From Dastarcus helophoroides (taxonomy: Eukaryota > Arthropoda > Insecta > Coleoptera > Bothrideridae), in NCBI GenBank assembly GCA_028583605.1, contig CM053326.1, positions 17,626,046-17,690,045 on the forward strand: a stretch of DNA of 64,000 nucleotides, written 5' to 3'. Of this stretch, positions 1-12,200 are shown piece by piece (within the stretch, counting starts at the first letter, position 1; every line of letters begins with the position of its first letter). The notes under the pieces are model-generated. The model was not told the origin of the DNA. It saw nothing but the letters and a program-made list of their open reading frames with translations, and did not search any database. The position numbers and the translations under genes are program-made.

Positions 1-47
1 TCGAGATCCCGATTAATCGTCTGTATCTGCTGTTCCCTTTGTCGATC
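1..47 (-). CDS. Possible exon fragment at the window edge
   Basis: Read on the minus strand, a pyrimidine-containing stretch ending in CCAG is followed by an open frame that runs off the window edge. Its base composition is more balanced than the surrounding AT-rich DNA. The peptide is too short to identify. This is an inference from one splice-like signal and composition only. Confidence 0.22.
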
Positions 48-624
48 TGGAGCAGCGATAGATAATGGTTTGTCGGAGAAAAAAGATGACACAAGGTTAA
101 CCTTGAAATTTCGATAATTCAAATTTAATCTTGAAAATTCGAGATTTTTTTTTGAAATGTTGATTTCAGGAGTTCTTTTTCAAGAAGTATAAAAAAAAAT
201 TAAGTCGCTATTTGCGTTTTTTAATTTTATTACGTGTCTTACTTGTAGCTTCATAGTGTTGTTAATGTAGAGCATGTTGGTAACTCAAATTAGCGTGATG
301 GTACGCGAGTTACCCCCTATCTAAAATCAGAAGTTTTCACGTCAAGAATCTATACACCATAAAAAAAGTAATAAGTGGAGTCGAGTGACACCAGCTAGTT
401 TCTAAATAAAAAATTACAAAAAATACAAGAGCAAACTGCTAGTTAGAAAATCCTGCATTAAAGAAATAGTTAATAAAATTGATAAAACAGAAGAGTACGT
501 GAGTAACGCGTGGTGGTAACACGAAACCATAAGTTTACCCCTTATGTATGCATTCCGAGTTGCACAACTTGCATCATTGCGCAGCCCGAAATTCAAGCAT
601 TTATCCCAACGCGTGAGCGCGGCA

Positions 625-626
<2 letters not shown>

Positions 627-672
<46 letters not shown>

Positions 673-688
673 TGCGTGCGTGTGTGTG
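627..688. repeat. Compound microsatellite (TG)n-(TGCG)n-(TG)n
   Basis: An uninterrupted TG run passes into TGCG units and back to TG, about 62 bp in all. The alternating purine-pyrimidine tract could adopt Z-DNA. Open frames through it encode only Cys-Val or Thr-His repeats and are not genes. Confidence 0.95.
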
Positions 689-992
689 GCACAAGCTGGT
701 ACAGCCTGGTACTGCCGGTTCTCGGGTATTCGCAATTGCCTCAATTTTGATGATGTAACTTATTCATTATATTCAATTTATGTAGTTATTTATCAGCGAT
801 AGAGGTGTTCGGATGGTAGTAAACGGGGGAGCCGGCGGTTGACTTTCTTCCTCATTGTGCCAGGTACCGCTTTCATGCGGGAGAGTTCTGTCCTTGGTGT
901 CTATAATACCTTCTTAATAAAGTGGGTCGTCACCTTTAAGGGGTATGTATGTACAACGTTTTCTTTTGTGGAAGTTTGTTGCCTGATTTGGC

Positions 993-1000
993 TATAAAAG
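993..1000 (+). promoter_or_regulatory. TATA box of a candidate plus-strand promoter
   Basis: TATAAAAG stands in a relatively GC-balanced stretch. About 30-45 bp downstream is an initiator-like TCACTC, and an exon-like segment ends at 1098 in a good 5' splice site (TTG|GTAAGT). I infer that this drives the transcript containing the exon-like modules at 2069-2658 and possibly the coding exons at 5379-6391. No transcript evidence is available. Confidence 0.38.
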
Positions 1001-1024
1001 AACTGCTACACCTTATCTCTTTTG

Positions 1025-1098
1025 CTACCGTCCCTTCACTCATCGATTGCCGACAGGTGCGCGTAAACAGTGATCGTAGTATCCATGAAGATGTATTG
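1025..1098 (+). other. Candidate 5' untranslated exon
   Basis: The segment begins about 30 bp after the TATA box and ends at a strong donor (GTAAGT). It contains two ATGs near its 3' end. Neither joins an open frame in the next exon-like modules, because both reach stops quickly. It is therefore better read as leader with short upstream ORFs than as coding sequence. Confidence 0.3.
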
Positions 1099-2068
1099 GT
1101 AAGTTTTCTATTTGCAATATTTCTTTATTTTTTAATTTATCTAACACTAAATTTTGATTCGCAGGTATCGTTTTCTTATATTTATGCATGCAGCTGTTTA
1201 ATTCACCATCTCATGTTAGTTATATGAAGAGATCATGGACTGTGTTGTTTTCTTTTGTATTGAGTGTTTGAATTTTTCTTTGTTTGCAGATTGTGCTCCA
1301 AATTTCCACCAGTAGGGAATAATTTTGACATTTTGTATTCATATTTTTTATATTAATGTTTTTCTGAGTATTTCTTTAATGTTTCTGTTTTTTTACTGTT
1401 AGTTTGTAGATTGTTGCTATTTAGCGGCATGTCGCAATTTCAGAAAATGTAATATGAACAGCATTTGTTATTTTATTTCAGTTTTCCAATAATCAACTTC
1501 TTTTTTAATTAGGTTATATTTAACATTGCTTTATAACCGTCAAAAATATTTTTGTATTTCATTTCATCATTTACTTTAAACTGGTATATTCTACCAATGA
1601 TTTATTTATTGTCTTTATATATTGATTGTTTAATTAAGGACGCATAATATTTACGTTTTATTTAATTGCTGTTCTTTTAAGCATTATGTAATTATGTATT
1701 AATATTTTAATTCTGGTAAAAGTTCATTTTCTATTACTTTGTTCGTCTGTATGTATATTTCATAGTTTCGTCAAAAACAGTAGGCTTTAAATGTTTAGTT
1801 ATTGTTTTATTGTAAAGAATGCGAAATCGATTTCTTATTCTTTTGTGTCCAATACATTCTATATTTTTACTTTAACACTTCTGTACATTGAAGTTTATCT
1901 TTGTTTTTTAATTTTTCCCATTTTCGATATTTTAATCAAAGATTGTGGCCACTCCCTTGAAGACATGTTAAAGTTTCAACAGCTAGATATAAAAAGAGGT
2001 TTTGCAGCATCTATTTTTATTTGTTGTATTTAAGTGTTATTTGCAATTTGTCTTGTTCTGTTTAACAG

Positions 2069-2229
2069 GCACCAATGACCAGTGATACCGCCGAACCTAA
2101 TACTTGGTACATTTGTACCTAGGATAGGTGAATGTTTCTCAACTTCATGTTGAAGAAGCGAGTCTTGGAAATTCGGTATCATCTCCCGGGACCAGAAACC
2201 AAACTACTGCGTTGGAGAATCAAAAAAGA
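2069..2229 (+). repeat. Exon-like module, first copy
   Basis: The segment is bounded by a TTTAACAG acceptor and a GTGAGTG donor. It opens with a 17-codon frame (containing PMTSDTAEP) ending in TAG. It is duplicated about 420 bp downstream, splice signals included. It could be one of two alternative noncoding leader exons of the downstream gene, or an alternative last coding exon. No function is recognised. Confidence 0.45.
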
Positions 2230-2487
2230 GTGAGTGTAAAAAACCTTGTCATTTGACACAAAGCTAAATGCATTTTCTATACTTTTGACATATTTATTTA
2301 ACTAATAAAGGTTGCATTATTTTTTTTGTTCTAGGACAAAATGTATAATTATTTCAATTTCATTACATTTTGCTAACTGAAAAATTTTGGTATTTGAATT
2401 TTTGTTCTTTTTTTTTAGATAATCTTTATTTTTATTAATATAATATTATATTAGATTGTCTTATTGTGTTTAAATTTTGTTTAACAG

Positions 2488-2658
2488 GTACCAATGACCA
2501 GTGATACTGCCGAGCCTAATATTTGGTACATTTGTACCTAGGTTAGGTGAATGTTTCTGAACTTTAAGTTGAAGAAGTGAGTCTTGGAAATTCGGGATTC
2601 CGGGAGCAAAGAAAATAAAACCAGAAGCCCAACTACTGCGTTGGAGAATCAAGAAAGG
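2488..2658 (+). repeat. Exon-like module, second copy
   Basis: This is a diverged copy of 2069-2229. It has the same TTTAACAG acceptor, the same 17-codon frame with two synonymous and two nonsynonymous differences, and a GTGAGTC donor. The similarity continues about 40 bp past the donor, to the CATTTTCTATAC stretch. The pair looks like a tandem exon duplication with both copies still flanked by usable splice sites. Confidence 0.45.
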
Positions 2659-3072
2659 GTGAGTCTGTGAAAAATCTTGTCATTTCACACAAAGCATAAT
2701 GCATTTTCTATACCCTTTGGCAAAAGTGGTATGTTTTTAGAGGCGCATTTTAATGAGAAAGAAATTACGTTTAAAATTCCAATTTATTCTTGAGATATTA
2801 ACTGTTTTCGGGTGTTATCTTTAAAGGAGTGGGGGGTTTTACCACCTAAATCGCAGAGTTGATATATTGAAGAAATATCAACCTACAATAAGTTGAATGT
2901 GAAAAAATAAATGTTTTGTCTCGCAATCTTATAATGATCAATTTCATGGGATTCCAACCCTCATAAAAATAAGGGTGTTGTGTTTTCACTGTTAAGGCAA
3001 AATATATGTCAGAATAAGCAATTTAGTAATAACATTTAAAACATATGTTGTGATTAATTTTCCATATTGCTG

Positions 3073-4562
3073 TACAGGGTGAGCGAAACTCGATGTCTCA
3101 GCTCTATTATAAGAAAAGGAAAAGCGATATAGGACATCAGTAAAAAGATTCTTGAATTGGATTGAATAAGGTTCATTTTAAGTCAAATTTGCATATCTTT
3201 CCAGCTTTGGAAACCAAAGTAATGACGTCATTAAACTTTTTTCCAGAAACATACCAGTATTTCTGCATATTTAAAAAGACCTAATTTTTCTAAAAACAAA
3301 TTTTGTGAAGAAAAAAATTTTGTATCTTTTTTGGTTAAAAAGTTATAAGCAATTTTATTGTAAAAAAAATATTATCAAAAATTCGTAATTACTACGATTT
3401 AGACAAATACCTCTGGAAATGCAATAAATTAAAGTAAAGTAAATAAAAGTATAGTGGCATCTATCAATAATTGAACTAATGGTTGACAAACATTTTATGT
3501 TGTCATTTGACTTGGAAAAATGTTCACATAAACGTTATACAGGGTGGTCAGAAAGAATGGGCCAATGCTAAACTGGAGATACTAGACATTAAAATATTAC
3601 GATTGAGCTCAACATGTCTTATACCAATGTGACTGGTTTAAGAGATACAGGGCGTTCAAAGTTTAAATTTTATTCTGATTTTTTTTAATAATTGAAAAAG
3701 TTTTAATTCTATAAATTTAATATTTGGGAATTTTATGTTTTTCGATGTGAGAATTACGAATTTTAAATTTATATTGATGTTGCCCCTAGAGGGCGCTAGT
3801 TTCACATAATCATTTACGTAAATTAAAACATATTTTTTTTATCTGTTGAGTTATATTTAAAACAAGTAGACAGTATAAAAGAACGATCAATTCTACAAAG
3901 AAAAGGTACTATTGTTTAAATCGTCTAAAGCTAAAGTAAGTTTTAAGTCGTCTAAAGTTAAAATATTAAATTTATAGCACCAAAACTTTCCCAATTATCG
4001 AGAAATTTCAGAATAAAATTTAAACTTTGAACGCCATGTATCTTTTAAACCAGTCAGATTAATATGAGGCACGTTGAGCTCAATCGTAATATTTTGGTGT
4101 CTAGTATCTCCAGTTTTGTGTTGGCCCATTCTTTCTGACGCACCTTGTATTATTTATTAGTTTATGGGGAATTTCAAAAGAACCATAGAAGAGCAGATAA
4201 ATAATTTCTGAGATACCCTAAACATGTTATTCTAAACCTAAAACTATTTAATAGATTTATTTCCAAAGGCAATTTGATAAAATCGTACCACTTGCAAATT
4301 TTTAATAATACACTTTTTACAATAAATTTGCTCATAACTTTTTAACAAAATTACCTCTTTTTAAATGTGCAAAAATATAGGTATGTTTCTGAAGAAAAAA
4401 AATTCAATGACGTCATTACTTTGGTTTCCAAATCTGGAAAAATATGCAAATTGGGCTTAAAATGGACCTTATTCAATCCAATGTAAGAATCTCTTTTCAG
4501 ATTTCTGAAATCGTTCCTTTTCTTATAATAGCGCCGAGATATCGAGTTTCGCTCACCCTGTA
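3073..4562. mobile_element. Outer foldback transposon (MITE-like) with TACAGGGTGAGCG ends
   Basis: The two ends are long inverted copies. The left arm (3073-3537) starts TACAGGGTGAGCGAAACTCG, and the right arm (4150-4562) ends in its near-complement. The arms share long blocks, including AATGACGTCATT-type sequence. A TA duplication at the tips is possible. No transposase is present, so it is non-autonomous. It is interrupted by a second foldback element at 3538-4149. Confidence 0.8.
3538..4149. mobile_element. Inner foldback transposon nested in the outer one
   Basis: The terminal inverted arms are roughly 140 bp each (3538-3680 and 4010-4149). They begin TACAGGGTGGTCAGAAAG on the left and TACAAGGTGCGTCAGAAAG on the complement of the right. 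The ends resemble those of the outer element, suggesting related families moved by the same transposase. It contains no coding capacity. Confidence 0.8.
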
Positions 4563-5378
4563 CAGAAAAAAATTAACCCTAGGGTAAATTAACCCTAGGG
4601 GTAAATTACCTCTTTCAATAATTTTTTTTTGCAAAACCCCGAGACAGGTCAATTTTATTTTTAATTTTCTTTATGACATTGCCAAATTTAAGGAAATTTA
4701 GTTGTTTTAAAGTTGATATATAAGAAAAAAGTTAAATTCACCCCCATAAACACTGCGAGTTGCAACTCCCCTGGTATAAGTGGTCCATCCTTAGAAGCGC
4801 ATTTTCATAAGAAACAATGTAACGTTTGTTTCATTGAAAAACGTCAGTTTATTTTTGAAATATTAAAGAAAAACTATTTTTGGGGGTTATCTTTAAGGGG
4901 GGGTTTCACCACTTAAATGGCCGAGTTAGCATCTAAAATAAAAATACGCGTCTAATATTTTTTTATGAATTATAACATATTACAAAATGAAAAAATTCGG
5001 TGGGCTACACCTCGGGTACTTTACTTGAGAGTGACCTGTTGTGCGTGAGCGTTAAATATCTACAAATTTTAATTAAAATTAATCAGTAATTTGGTCACCT
5101 TTAAAGTATTCCAAAAAACATATTAAAATATTGAATGATTTAGGAATTTATATACATTCCTGTACTTTCTGAAAAATCGAGAATCAATTTTCAGAAAATA
5201 TAGTGCTGTACTAACAGCACGAAGACAATTATAAATTATGTCACTGTAAGATATTAAGAACAAAACTAATAACCGCTCCTCGATTTAGTTCCGCTGAAAA
5301 TTGTCACCGGGACAACATAACAGTTTTCAGTAAGAAGCGTTTATGAGATTTACTCCAGTGTAAAAATATTTGTCGACG

Positions 5379-6391
5379 ATGGCATTAGTGGCACCAAACG
5401 CATTAAATAATGGTTTGCTGTATTCACATATGCCGAGGCCAGATTATATCACACCGGTCACAAAAGAGTCCATATTGGACAGACAACATTATGGAGGTTC
5501 ATCGGGGGGATACCACCATCATGGGGGGTAAGTTGTTCGTCACTTTTACACGTAAAGTAGTTAAGATTTAAGAGATATTTCTCAATGATCATTACAAACG
5601 TTTTAAGATTTGTGAATAGATGAGAGAAAAAAATGATAAAGGTCGAAACTAAAAAAAATGTAAAATTAACTTTGCGCTGCCACCAAATAATTCCTGCTGT
5701 TGAGGCTTGAACGTTACTTTGAATATGTGTGTTTTGCATTCTTGTTTCAGTTTTACTTATATTGGTTAATTATTTTTATACACTTTTTACTTTCACTTTT
5801 TAAAATTTCGCTGTAAACATTTTCAATTTATAGTCAGTCAACCGCACAAATACTCAAGAATACGAAATCCCAGTGAATGATTTGTAACTGACTTTCGACT
5901 GTATCTTACAACATTTAATATTTGCTAACTACAGTAATTATATAATTATTACTTAGAATTACATCTAGGCTATGTAAACTTTTCAATATTGTATTTTAAA
6001 CTGAAATATGATGAGCCAATCTTCTACTTACCTTTTTCCCCTTTCAGACACAGTCACGGCAAAAAGGGCAAAAGAAGCATAGCACTATCAGCTCTAACGT
6101 TACTTTCGTTTTTATTTTTCCTGAATATACTCCAAAACTGTCCTTCAAGAACAAATGGATATGATGAATCCAGATGTGGTGGTTATGCAAGCAAGTTTAA
6201 AACAGGCGCGTGAGGCGGAAAAGAGAAAAGGCGAAGATGTGGTCTTTATTAATACGTCCCTAACCAAAGAAGCGAGGGTGACTAAAAATAAAAAGGAAAC
6301 AACGGAAGAAGAAAATGACAAATTCACCAAAATACCCATCAAACTAAAGACGTATGACAGACTGTATGACTATAGTCACAAATACCCGTAA
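5379..6391 (+). CDS. Small single-helix membrane protein, two exons, apparent frameshift
   Basis: Exon 1 (5379-5527) starts at ATG in CGACGATGGC. It encodes a short N-terminus with YITPVTKES and a Gly/His-rich tail (GGSSGGYHHHGG), then splices at GG|GTAAGT. Exon 2 (6048-6391) starts after CCCCTTTCAG and continues HSHGKKGKRSIALSALTLL into one hydrophobic helix (SALTLLSFLFFLNIL). A charged tail with QASLKQAREAEKR ends in SHKYP and TAA. The exons join in phase, but exon 2 holds one extra nucleotide: the helix frame and the tail frame differ by one base, most simply explained by an extra C in the CC at 6142-6143. I recall the helix-plus-MNPxVxVM pattern from uncharacterised insect proteins. No function is known to me. 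The frame break is either a base-call error or a disabling mutation. Confidence 0.55.
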
Positions 6392-8335
6392 TTTTGATAA
6401 TTTAATAATGTAACAATTTAAAACCAATTATATCTTTTGTAATTGTGCAAAACATCATATTTTAATGTAGCGCACTAGAGAAATGGCTTTCGTTAAACAA
6501 TGATCCATCCTTCAAATGTTGTTAATTGAGTCTGTAAAGTAACAAAATTCAATGTTTTTGCAACTTTTCTCAAAATTGAAAAATTTCGGTTTTTGTAATT
6601 AATCAATCTTTAAAAATTTATGATTTTACTCTACTCGTTTTGAGGTTACCGTCAAAAATTTCAACGTTCATCGCAAAATTTGTCCATAAAACATCGACAA
6701 ATAGGACGTTAATTCCAAAATTTCAACTTTAATCTTTTTTGATTATTCAATGTTTCTGACACATTTTTACATGAAATTTCGAGTAAAAATCTTATTTTTT
6801 TAAATTTCTCAAATATACAATTTTTTTTCTATATTTTCATTTAAATTCACCAAAATGTTGAAAACATTGAAATTTCTAAGGAATATTCCTCTGGAAATTT
6901 CCAAAAAAATATTTTTTCGAAATTAATGCTACTTTTGTTAATATTTTGGCTTAATGTTTCGAAAATAAACAAATTTTGAGAAAAATGAAATCAAATTACA
7001 TCAACTTTCATTTTTTTTGCTTTAATTCTGATTCTCGACGTTCAATAGTTGCAATTTCTAAAACTCTTTTCTCTGAATTTTTATCATTTTAATGAAATTT
7101 CTTCTTAATTTCGAAAAAAATCGAAACTATCAAAATTTCGAGAAACAAAATTTTGAATTTGAAACAAAAGTCAACATTTCCAGAAAAGTCACACATTTAC
7201 AAAAATTGAAGAAAAAAAGACAAATCCTAAAAAATCAGTTTGAGGAAAACGTCGAATTTTGGAAACTTTTAATATAAATTAAAAAGAAAAAGACCCAATT
7301 AAAAAAATAAAAATAAAATTCAGAGCAAAATAACACTATTTTCAAAGAAAACAAACTTTAAAAAAAAAACAATTTATAAAAAAAAATGTTGAAGTTTGAA
7401 AAACAATCGAAATTTCGGGATAAACTTTTATCTTACTTCATAAAATTTCGACTTGATTTGGAAAAAAAAGTGAAACTTCCCGAAAAAAAAAAAACAATTT
7501 CGAGAATAAAATCAAAATTTCGAGAAGCACAAATTGCCGAATTATAACATAAAAGTCGACAGTTCCAGAAAAAGCCAAGATTTAAGATTAAAAAAGAAAT
7601 AAAAACTCCAAAGAGAATTTAATTTTAAGTAAAAGGTTAACTGTTTTAGAAATATGGATTTTTCCAATAGAAAATCACATTTTGAGAAAAAAGGTCGAAT
7701 TTTAGGAAAAAGTAGAAATTTTGAAAAAAAGACGCATTTTGAGGATAAACTGAAATTTCGAAAGTTCGAGAAAAAGAAATTTAAAAATAACCAAATTTAG
7801 AAAAAAGCTCTAAATTTCCACTCCGAGTTTTAAAAAAGTAGGGAAATTTTTCAGCACAAGTCAAATTTTGAGAATTTCAAAGAAAAGGTCGAAATACATA
7901 AAGTTAAATTTTGAGAGAAAAGTCGATTCGGGAAAAATGTATAACTTTTTTAAAAAATTCGGATCTTATTTCAAGGAAAAAAAAAGAAAGAATTTGTAAT
8001 TTTTGGGAAAAAGCAACTTTCGTAAAAAAAAGAAATAAATAGAGAGAAATCGAACTAAAGTCGAAATAACGAGTAAGGATCAAAGCTTTGGGAAAAAATC
8101 AGATTTTTCAAAAGGTCAAAGTTGTGAAGAAAAGTTGAATTCTGGGAATGAAATTTTTAGAAAAAGATCGAACTTTAAAAAATGTATATCCCACAAAAAG
8201 TCAAAAAGGTCGACTTTTGGGAATATAGTTCAATAAAAAAAGAACAAAAATTGAAAAAAAAAGTCGAATCTTCTATATAAAACAAATTTCGAGATAAAAG
8301 TCGAAGTTGACAAAAACACAAAAGATTAAGTATTT
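6392..8335. other. AT-rich intergenic DNA of cryptically simple sequence
   Basis: No gene is seen. The stretch is dominated by variations on AAATTTCGA, GTCGAAATTTT and GAGAAAAAAGTCG without a fixed period. The same word set recurs in most long introns of the window. Open frames here are short and lysine/asparagine/phenylalanine-rich, as expected by chance. Confidence 0.7.
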
Positions 8336-8442
8336 TTCTGAAGATGATAGCTTGGCTATCGAAATGCGTTAGAGCAACTGTTGTTGTGTTTTTTAATCTT
8401 TCTTGGTTTCAGGGGACAAGATTTGTATATCATTTTTTACAA
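8336..8442 (+). repeat. Dispersed repeat arm (copy of the 62.6-62.8 kb foldback)
   Basis: The segment matches 62694-62795 almost base for base. It has a CTGAAGA word, the hairpin GATAGCTTGGCTATC, then GAAATGCG, and the tail TTTTTTAATCTTTCTTGG. Only one arm is present here, whereas at 62.6 kb two arms face each other. Confidence 0.8.
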
Positions 8443-8586
8443 GATTAAATTTTGAGAAAAAAGTGTAAATTTTAGGAGAGTTGAAATTTAGAAAATGTCT
8501 AACAAAGTCGGGTTTTGTAAAAAAGTTATACTTTTTAAAAAAATTAAAATTTCAAATTAGATTAATTTTGATATTAAAATCGAAGT

Positions 8587-8678
8587 GGCGGGGTGCACAT
8601 CTTTGATTTTATCAACCAATTTTGATTCGGCCCATGTCATAATAAGATTTTATTTGACAAAAAAATTGCCCACCCCTG
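8587..8678. mobile_element. hAT-like transposon end, fragment
   Basis: The segment ends in TTGCCCACCCCTG, whose complement CAGGGGTGGGCAA is a typical hAT terminal repeat. It follows AT-rich subterminal DNA with CGGCCCATGTCATAATAAG. The opposite end and target duplication were not found. The assignment rests on the terminus alone. Confidence 0.35.
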
Positions 8679-9252
8679 TTCTTGTGCCCGCTCAGCGAAC
8701 ACATTCGGTTGCCGCTGAAATCTTTGTGCGGTGCTTTTCGTATTTTATCGTTTCTCTCTGCTTCCAACTTATTCAATATTCATATATTCAGCTTTAACAG
8801 CCAAATATGACACAAGTTTTATTATTCGCATTAAATGATATATACATTTCAAAATGTTTGTAATTGAGAAAGATTTTCAGTACTTACCTGACGGACAAAG
8901 AGTTCATTTTCTTCGCAACTTACAACTAATCAGAGAAGAGACAATTTTTTCGACTCAGAAAATGCGACTCAATAATTAAATTATTTTGAATAGTTTATTA
9001 GCTAGATGTAGTATTATTACACCGAGGATATAAAAGAATAAGTTTAAAATCGTAAAATGAACATAGTAACTTCTAAAGTCAAATACACCACAGCTTGTTT
9101 AAAAACAGCCGCAACATATGAATCCTATGAATTATCAAATTGTTTTCTGCTCCAGACACTACAAAAACAAAACATTGATTTTTTTTAACTAACAATGAGT
9201 CTCTCGAAGCGACGGTTTATAAGTCCAAAGAGTGATCAAATATGTACAATGC

Positions 9253-12200
9253 TTAAAACCTTCTCCTCCCTACTTTTTCAATATATTTCGTTTGGGTTAG
9301 CGCACTCTCTCCCATAGTCGGGTCCATCATCCTGTCCCAGTTGGTCTGCCCCACGACGAATCCTATGGCCCTCATTTTCTCCTGTTGTTTGCGTTCTTCC
9401 AAGTCAGCCCACCGAACCTAAACAATAATTCCCAATGAAATTGAAACCAGAGAAAGATAACGAGTCAATGAAATTAGAATTTTAAAGGAATGAAATGGGA
9501 GAACGCACCCTTTTCTCCCCTGGTTTTGTGGGTCTGGTTGGGAGGAATTCGTCCAGCTGGAGGTACTCTTCCATTGATTGGGACGGTCGAAGTGGTTTGC
9601 TGACGCCATCGAGTTTAGCTGCAAGACAACTGGAATGAACATTCGAAATTCGAGCGTTTGAGGGCGAAAAATGACGCATTCTCAACATTTTTAATTCGAT
9701 AGAATTGGGATATTTCAGTTTTTAACCATTCGTTCAATAAAAGTAAAAGGATCATTTTAAATTTGATTTTTCCAAATACACAACGAATTGCAAAATAAGA
9801 CAATTTCAACGTGTTTACAAGTTTTATAATATTTTGAATAAATTTTAAATCAGGTGTCCTAAATCGCAGATTTGTAATAGGTTTTTTTATTATCATTTTT
9901 ATCAACTTCTCGTGTATAAAATGTATACACGAGGTAATAGTTAGATAATAAAAATAAAATGTATTAAAAAGCGCAAGATGTAAGAAAAGTAGGCGCAACT
10001 TCATAAACAAAAAAATTGAAAAAAGCTGCAGAAAAGCAGCGAAATAATTGGATATCCGACATAAAATAAATAACTAAATCCGATACAAATCTTTCAGATA
10101 ATTTCGGATGTTATTTAAAGAATTTTACTTGCTGGCGCAGTTCAAATTGGAATAATTTTTGACAAATTGTCACAGATTGCTTCTATTTTCACAAAATGTT
10201 AATCAGATTACCCCAGTCGTACATTGTTGTCAATTAAAAATATCCATAACCAAAACTGCATCCAAAACTATCTTGAAATAATTTCATATCCACATCTACA
10301 ACCGAAATCAATAAGATTTTTAACATAATCCGTATCCAGATCCGAAATACCACATCCCCAACAATTGCAGTTTATATGAGGTGTTTCAATCATCTAGTTA
10401 TTAATTTTAAGAGAATAATTTTAATTTTAAGAGAATATAAAATAAAAACGAGTATAATACGAATGCGTGTTTAATTGTCTTAAATGTATATTCACGCCGA
10501 TAAAAAATATTTTCAAATCACGATTAAAATCCCTTTTCAAGCGGCCACTGCAACGACTTTGACATCGTTCGATAAAGCAACAGCCGAGCCACAACTTGAA
10601 ATCGGAAGAAACAAAGCATTGTTTAGCTCAGTGTGTCCCAACCGATGTGTCGCGACACACAAGTATCTCGTTGAAGCTCCTCAGGTGTGTGGCCAAAAAA
10701 TGCAAATGTTATATATTGAGCTCTGGCAATTATAAAGTTTTGAAAAATTCGAAAAAAGGTTATAAGCTTTAAATTTAAATTCGAAATTTGGAGAAACGCG
10801 AAATTTTTGGATCTTAGCCTTAATTTTTTTTTTTTTAAAAACCTTTCAAACGAAACTGGGAAATTTGTGTAAACATCTTTTTTTAGAGAAAAAGACATTT
10901 TGAGAAATGATTCGAATTCGAAGTCTTTAAAGATATTATGAAGAAAAATCCGATTTGTTTTTTAAAAAAGTCAAACTTAAAAGGTTTTTAAGAAAAACTT
11001 CACATTTCTGTAAAGGATTTTTTTGTAGAAAAAAATCGTACTTTCGCGAAATATTCGTAATTTCGATAAAAAATAGTCGAGTTTGAGAAAAACCTTTATG
11101 TATTTAACAAAAATAATTGAGAAAATGCCAGTCTTCGTATATAAAACAAGAAGAAAATCTAAAGTCGAATTTTAAATAAAAAAATCGATATTTCATAACA
11201 TTCGAAAATTTTGCGAAGATCGACTTTCAGAGTAAAAACTCGAATATCTAAAAAAATTAACCCCCCTTATATCCCCCAACTCCTATCTATGCCAATGTTT
11301 ATGGAAATTTCAACAAAAAAGTTGAAATTTGGAGAAAGGAATGGAAATTTTCATAGGCGAATTTCTAAAAAAAAAGTGAATATGGGAATAGCCAAAATTT
11401 ATACATATACAGTCGACTCCCGCTAAAGCTGCGCCAGTTAAAGCTGTCAGGATAAGATCGTTAAAGTTGCGCGGATTCACCCCAATCTAATTGTCAAGCG
11501 CCATTTTTGAGTAACCCACCCAACCGCGTAAGGAGCAATAAAACATATATTTTTTAACAATGGCAGGGATAACAGAAAGTAGTAACTTTAACGGTCGATC
11601 CTGTAGGGTGAGCGCATCTTTAGCGGAGGTCATCTGTAAAGGTAAAAAAGTCCAAAAAAAATCTAATTTCTACAAAAACAAGATTTTTCTTTAAAAATGT
11701 TGAAAATTGGGACAAATATCTTCTGTAAAATGTTGCGAAAAACGTAACAATTTCACGAAAAATATCTAAATTTCGATTTTTCTTTATACACTTCTTTAAA
11801 GGGATTTAAAGTGTGATTCTGGAAGTTTCTTCGACAAAACTGTGACTTTTTTCGTAAAATTTCGACATTTCTCGAAATTTCAATTCTATCAAATCACTGA
11901 CCCAAAAAAAAGATTTTTAAGTTTAATCTAGAAAATTTGCGAAAAAACTAAAATTACTGAAGGTTTATTTAAAAAAAATCGAAGATCAAAATTTTTAATT
12001 TAATCAGGAATTTTCAGAAAAAATTAAAATGCTAAAATAAACCCTAAATTTACAAGAAGAAATCATAATTACTCGGAATTTCGATTTTGAAGTTAAAATT
12101 TTGGAAATCTTCCAGTTTAAGCTGAAAAGTTTCAAAAATTTAAAAAAAAATCGATTACAAGAATTTAACAGAATTTTAGGAAAGATTTTAAAGTTACTGA

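Noticed and set aside
414..692. Frames through the TG/TGCG microsatellite (Thr-His or Cys-Val runs)
   Set aside because: They are translations of a simple repeat.
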